Shown in pieces: positions 5,329 through 7,769 of a DNA stretch of 7,769 bases (within the stretch, counting starts at the first letter, position 1; the number at the start of each line of letters is the position of its first letter). The notes beneath the pieces were generated by a model that had not been told where the DNA came from, did not search any database, and saw only the letters and a program-made list of their open reading frames with translations. The DNA is taken from contig CAIYYO010000145.1 of NCBI GenBank assembly GCA_903930485.1, positions 1 through 7,769 on the forward strand. Reading direction: 5' to 3'. The position numbers and the translations under genes were made by a program. Origin of the DNA: Methanobacteriota archaeon (GTDB lineage Archaea > Altiarchaeota > Altiarchaeia > IMC4 > QMZM01).

Positions 5329-6456
5329 ATGAAAAACCACAAGATCGCACTGATACCCGGCGACGGCATAGGGCCGGAGATAATAGCCGAGGGCAGGAAG
5401 GTTATCGATGCAGTATCGGACAAGGAGAATTTCAAGATAAAGTGGACCCCGTACCCGTTCGGCGCAGACCATTATCTTGCGACCAAGGAGCTGCTCAACG
5501 AGGAAGCGCTTAAGGAGATAAGCGGGATGGATGCGATATATCTCGGAGCCCTCGGAGACCCGAGAGTGCAGCCGGGGGTGCTTGAAAAAGGAGTCCTGCT
5601 GGCGCTGCGTTTCTATTTCGACGAATACGTGAACCTGAGACCGATAAAGCTTCTAGAAGGGATAGAATGCCCTCTGCGCAACAAGACACCAAAGGATATC
5701 GATTTCCACGTCGTGAGAGAGAACACAGAAGACTTCTACGTAGGCATCGGCGGACACATTCCGGAAGGTAAGAGCAAGCAGCACCTCGAGGTAAAACGGA
5801 GCCTGTATAACGTGAAATTCGGCCTAGACATAGAAGCCGACGGCGACGAGCTCGCATACCAGATAGGCGTCATCAGCAGCAAAGGCAGCAGGCGCGTGAT
5901 AAAATACGCCTTCGACCTGGCAAGGAAAAAGAGAAAGACGCGCGTCACGGCAGTCGACAAAGCGAACGTTCTTACGAACATGTACAGCTTATGGAGGAAG
6001 GTCTTCGCAGAAGTCGCACAAGACTACAAAGGCATAGAGACCGAATACAACTTCGTCGACGCGATCACGATGTGGTTCGTCAAGCAGCCTGAATGGTATC
6101 AGGTCGTAGTCGCGCCCAACATGTTCGGAGACATAATAACAGACCTCGGAGCCATGATACAAGGAGGCCTCGGACTCGCCCCGGGGGGGAACATAAACCC
6201 TGACGGGATCTCCATGTTCGAGCCAATACACGGATCGGCCCCGAAATACAAGGGGATGAACCGCGCCAACCCTATCGCGACGATATGGGCGGGCGCGCTC
6301 ATGCTGGACGAGATAGGAGAGGAAAAAGCCGCGAACGACGTAGTCCGGGCGATCGAAGAGATCATAAAAGAAGGAGACGTAAAGACCAAGGACCTGGGCG
6401 GAACCGCGACGACGAGCGACATGGGCGATGCGATCGTGAGTAAACTGAAGGAATAG
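5329..6456 (+). CDS. isocitrate/isopropylmalate/D-malate-type beta-decarboxylating dehydrogenase
   Basis: A 375-residue cytosolic dehydrogenase that oxidises a 2-hydroxy acid with a 3-carboxylate or equivalent and releases CO2, using Mg or Mn. Family signs: IPGDGIGPE at 9-17, substrate arginines R94, R104 and R130 (VVRENTE), K211 (VDKANVL), metal aspartates D244, D268 and D272 (NMFGDIITDLG), and EPIHGSAP at 298-305. The helix LLALRFYFDEYVNLRP and DIDFHVVRENTE resemble E. coli D-malate dehydrogenase (DmlA) more than LeuB or Icd. However, K306-Y307 after HGSAP match the NADP-specifying pair of E. coli Icd, where DmlA and LeuB carry Asp. Substrate is therefore open: D-malate or tartrate, isocitrate, or 3-isopropylmalate. 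No leuA, leuC, leuD or TCA gene is nearby. It lies 1 base after the CBS gene and directly abuts the next gene; no clear Shine-Dalgarno site precedes it, so coupled translation is likely. Confidence 0.88.
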   Translation: MKNHKIALIPGDGIGPEIIAEGRKVIDAVSDKENFKIKWTPYPFGADHYLATKELLNEEALKEISGMDAIYLGALGDPRVQPGVLEKGVLLALRFYFDEYVNLRPIKLLEGIECPLRNKTPKDIDFHVVRENTEDFYVGIGGHIPEGKSKQHLEVKRSLYNVKFGLDIEADGDELAYQIGVISSKGSRRVIKYAFDLARKKRKTRVTAVDKANVLTNMYSLWRKVFAEVAQDYKGIETEYNFVDAITMWFVKQPEWYQVVVAPNMFGDIITDLGAMIQGGLGLAPGGNINPDGISMFEPIHGSAPKYKGMNRANPIATIWAGALMLDEIGEEKAANDVVRAIEEIIKEGDVKTKDLGGTATTSDMGDAIVSKLKE

Positions 6457-7017
6457 ATGGAACCGACATCGGCCAGGAAGCCTTCCGGCAACTTCATGGA
6501 GTATCTCGTCGGTGGAAAACCGGTAAAGGAATACCTTGAAATAGTTAAGCTCCCCTTGCTTGCCCTGATAGCCCTGGACGTACTAAGTTTCTTCATCGGC
6601 CTGCTGATGTACATCCCGTTGCTCGGTTTTGTATTCTCGGCCATAAACTTCGTGACCGGCGTCCTGATATTCCTGACTACTTTGGCGATCGCAGGCTTCG
6701 TCGGTTACTCGACGGTTAAAAAATACAAGGGCGACCTGTTGAATGCGTCTGTGGCAGGAGCGATCGCGGGATTGCTGTCCGGAGCCTTCGGAGGGGCCCT
6801 TTCAGTGGTCTCGGCGGGGTTAGGCTACGGCCTAAGGATGGGAAACATTTACAACTTAGGCGTCTCATTCCTGTACCTGATAATTTCACCGGTTTTCGGA
6901 GCCGTGATCGGAGCAATATTCGCCTTCATAGGAGGAGCGATCGCGGGCGCAAAGACCTTTGGTCCGGCCAGCGGAAAAATGGAGCAGAAGACCGAGAGTC
7001 CGGGAACAAAAACATGA
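6457..7017 (+). CDS. glycine-rich multi-pass membrane protein, function unknown
   Basis: A 186-residue protein with a soluble N-terminus of about 30 residues (MEPTSARKPSGN, then a short amphipathic part), at least four hydrophobic segments at about 32-50, 55-82, 97-122 and 133-165, and a polar tail rich in K, E, T and P. The last hydrophobic stretch may be two short helices. Segments 3 and 4 are full of small residues (AGAIAGLLSGAFGGAL; GAVIGAIFAFIGGAIAGA), with repeated G-x3-G-like spacing that favours tight helix packing. I recognise no enzyme motif and no signal peptidase site; it resembles small archaeal membrane proteins of unknown function. Its ATG directly follows the stop of the dehydrogenase, with AGGA 4 bases upstream, and its end overlaps mevalonate kinase by ATGA. 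It is firmly in the operon, but its role is unknown. Confidence 0.85.
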   Translation: MEPTSARKPSGNFMEYLVGGKPVKEYLEIVKLPLLALIALDVLSFFIGLLMYIPLLGFVFSAINFVTGVLIFLTTLAIAGFVGYSTVKKYKGDLLNASVAGAIAGLLSGAFGGALSVVSAGLGYGLRMGNIYNLGVSFLYLIISPVFGAVIGAIFAFIGGAIAGAKTFGPASGKMEQKTESPGTKT

Positions 7018-7769
7018 CAACCAGAGCCTCGGCCCCCGGGAAAGTAATCCTTTTAGGAGAGCATGCCGCAGTCTACGGCAATCCGGTCCTCGTCTCGTCC
7101 GTGAACCTGCGGACGTACGCGACGGTGTCGATGCGCAAAGACAGCCGATTCACTTTGACGAATTCTTCAACAGGCGTTGAACGACTCGATTTTTCGATGA
7201 GCGATCTAGCCCGGATGAAAAAGGATTGGGCCACGGTCCTGACTGCTGAATGCATCGAGAAAACGTTCGACAAATTAGGCGTACAAGCAGGCCTCGACAT
7301 CGAATTATCCTCGGAGATCCCTGTCTCTTCCGGCCTCGGGAGCTCGGCCTCGGCTTCGTCGGCCCTCTCGCTCGCGATATCCAAAGAGCTAGGCTTCAAG
7401 CTCAAACTCCAGGAAGTAGCGGAACTTGCATGGAGCATCGAGAACATCGTCCACGGGAAATCGTCTGGCGCCGACCCCTTCGGCGTGACGTTCGGCGGCG
7501 TCATAAGGTACCGCGAGGGCGGGTTTGAAAAGGTAGAGATGATCCAGTGCCCGCAGATAACCGTGGGCAACACCGGCGTAAAAGCAGATACCGGCGACTC
7601 TGTCAGGGACGTGATGATGCTGAAAAAGAAATATCCTGAATTCTTCGAGCACTACCTGGAGGCGATGCTTCACATAGTCGACTACGGCCAGAAATATCTG
7701 GAAGAAGGAGACATGGAGCACCTTGGCGACGTGATGAATATAAACCACGGCCTGCTGTCGGCCATCGGC
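7014..7769 (+). CDS. mvk: mevalonate kinase (GHMP family), 3' end outside the window
   Basis: An open frame of 252 codons running off the window end, so about 50-70 C-terminal residues are probably missing. It phosphorylates mevalonate with ATP, the step after HMG-CoA reductase in isoprenoid synthesis. Motif 1 is APGKVILLGEHAAVYG at residues 7-22 (K10, E16, H17). Motif 2 is PVSSGLGSSAS at 103-113, the phosphate loop with the Mg-binding serine. The catalytic Asp is D154 in HGKSSGADP, a mevalonate kinase hallmark that separates it from homoserine and galactokinases. NTGVKADTGDSV at 186-197 and MNINHGLLSAIG at 241-252 also fit. Phosphomevalonate kinase is less likely given HGKSSGAD. The ATG sits in an ATGA overlap with the membrane protein gene and lacks a Shine-Dalgarno site, so translation is probably coupled. 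Confidence 0.94.
   Translation, partial: MTTRASAPGKVILLGEHAAVYGNPVLVSSVNLRTYATVSMRKDSRFTLTNSSTGVERLDFSMSDLARMKKDWATVLTAECIEKTFDKLGVQAGLDIELSSEIPVSSGLGSSASASSALSLAISKELGFKLKLQEVAELAWSIENIVHGKSSGADPFGVTFGGVIRYREGGFEKVEMIQCPQITVGNTGVKADTGDSVRDVMMLKKKYPEFFEHYLEAMLHIVDYGQKYLEEGDMEHLGDVMNINHGLLSAIG

Noticed and set aside
1..7769. CRISPR arrays, tRNA or rRNA genes, complete insertion sequences, attachment sites or replication origin repeats.
   Set aside because: Reading the short intergenic spaces on both strands showed no repeated units, no tRNA T-loop or acceptor patterns and no paired terminal repeats. Genes fill almost the entire window.

Overview
The window comes from an archaeal chromosome. 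The strongest evidence is a full-length archaeosine-type tRNA-guanine transglycosylase with a fused PUA domain, found only in archaea in this form. Supporting evidence is a mevalonate pathway pair (HMG-CoA reductase and a GHMP mevalonate kinase), TATA-like boxes close to start codons, T-rich tracts after genes, and frequent ATA and AGG codons. I cannot name the lineage safely. The bacterial-like class II HMG-CoA reductase and the compact layout would fit DPANN groups (Micrarchaeota, Diapherotrites), Thermoplasmata relatives or Altiarchaeota, but this is only a guess.

Layout. Positions 37-690 (minus) hold a COG1926-type phosphoribosyltransferase, divergent from tgtA at 783-2492 (plus). The 92-base gap between them has a TATA-like element for each gene. 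After tgtA comes a T-rich tract, a small imperfect hairpin, and then a 53-codon basic protein at 2603-2764. It converges, with only 7 bases between stop codons, on an AIR synthase (PurM/ThiL/HypE/SelD) superfamily protein at 2772-3632 (minus). This minus-strand gene is visibly poorer in G+C than its neighbours.

From 3665 to the end of the window runs a tight plus-strand operon of five genes: class II HMG-CoA reductase, a two-CBS-domain protein (8-base overlap), an isocitrate/isopropylmalate/D-malate-type dehydrogenase (1-base gap), a glycine-rich membrane protein (0-base gap), and mevalonate kinase (ATGA overlap, cut by the window end). Two of the five genes are steps of isoprenoid lipid biosynthesis (HMG-CoA to mevalonate to phosphomevalonate). 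The other three are not known mevalonate enzymes, and their place between the two is the most interesting feature here. A plausible but unproven reading is an adenylate-sensing CBS protein and a redox enzyme co-expressed with the entry of the lipid pathway.

I found no tRNA, rRNA, CRISPR array, complete insertion sequence or long repeat. Most of the window is ordinary housekeeping, and I do not see clear evidence of a wholly new system. Alignments to reference proteins mentioned below are from memory and by eye.
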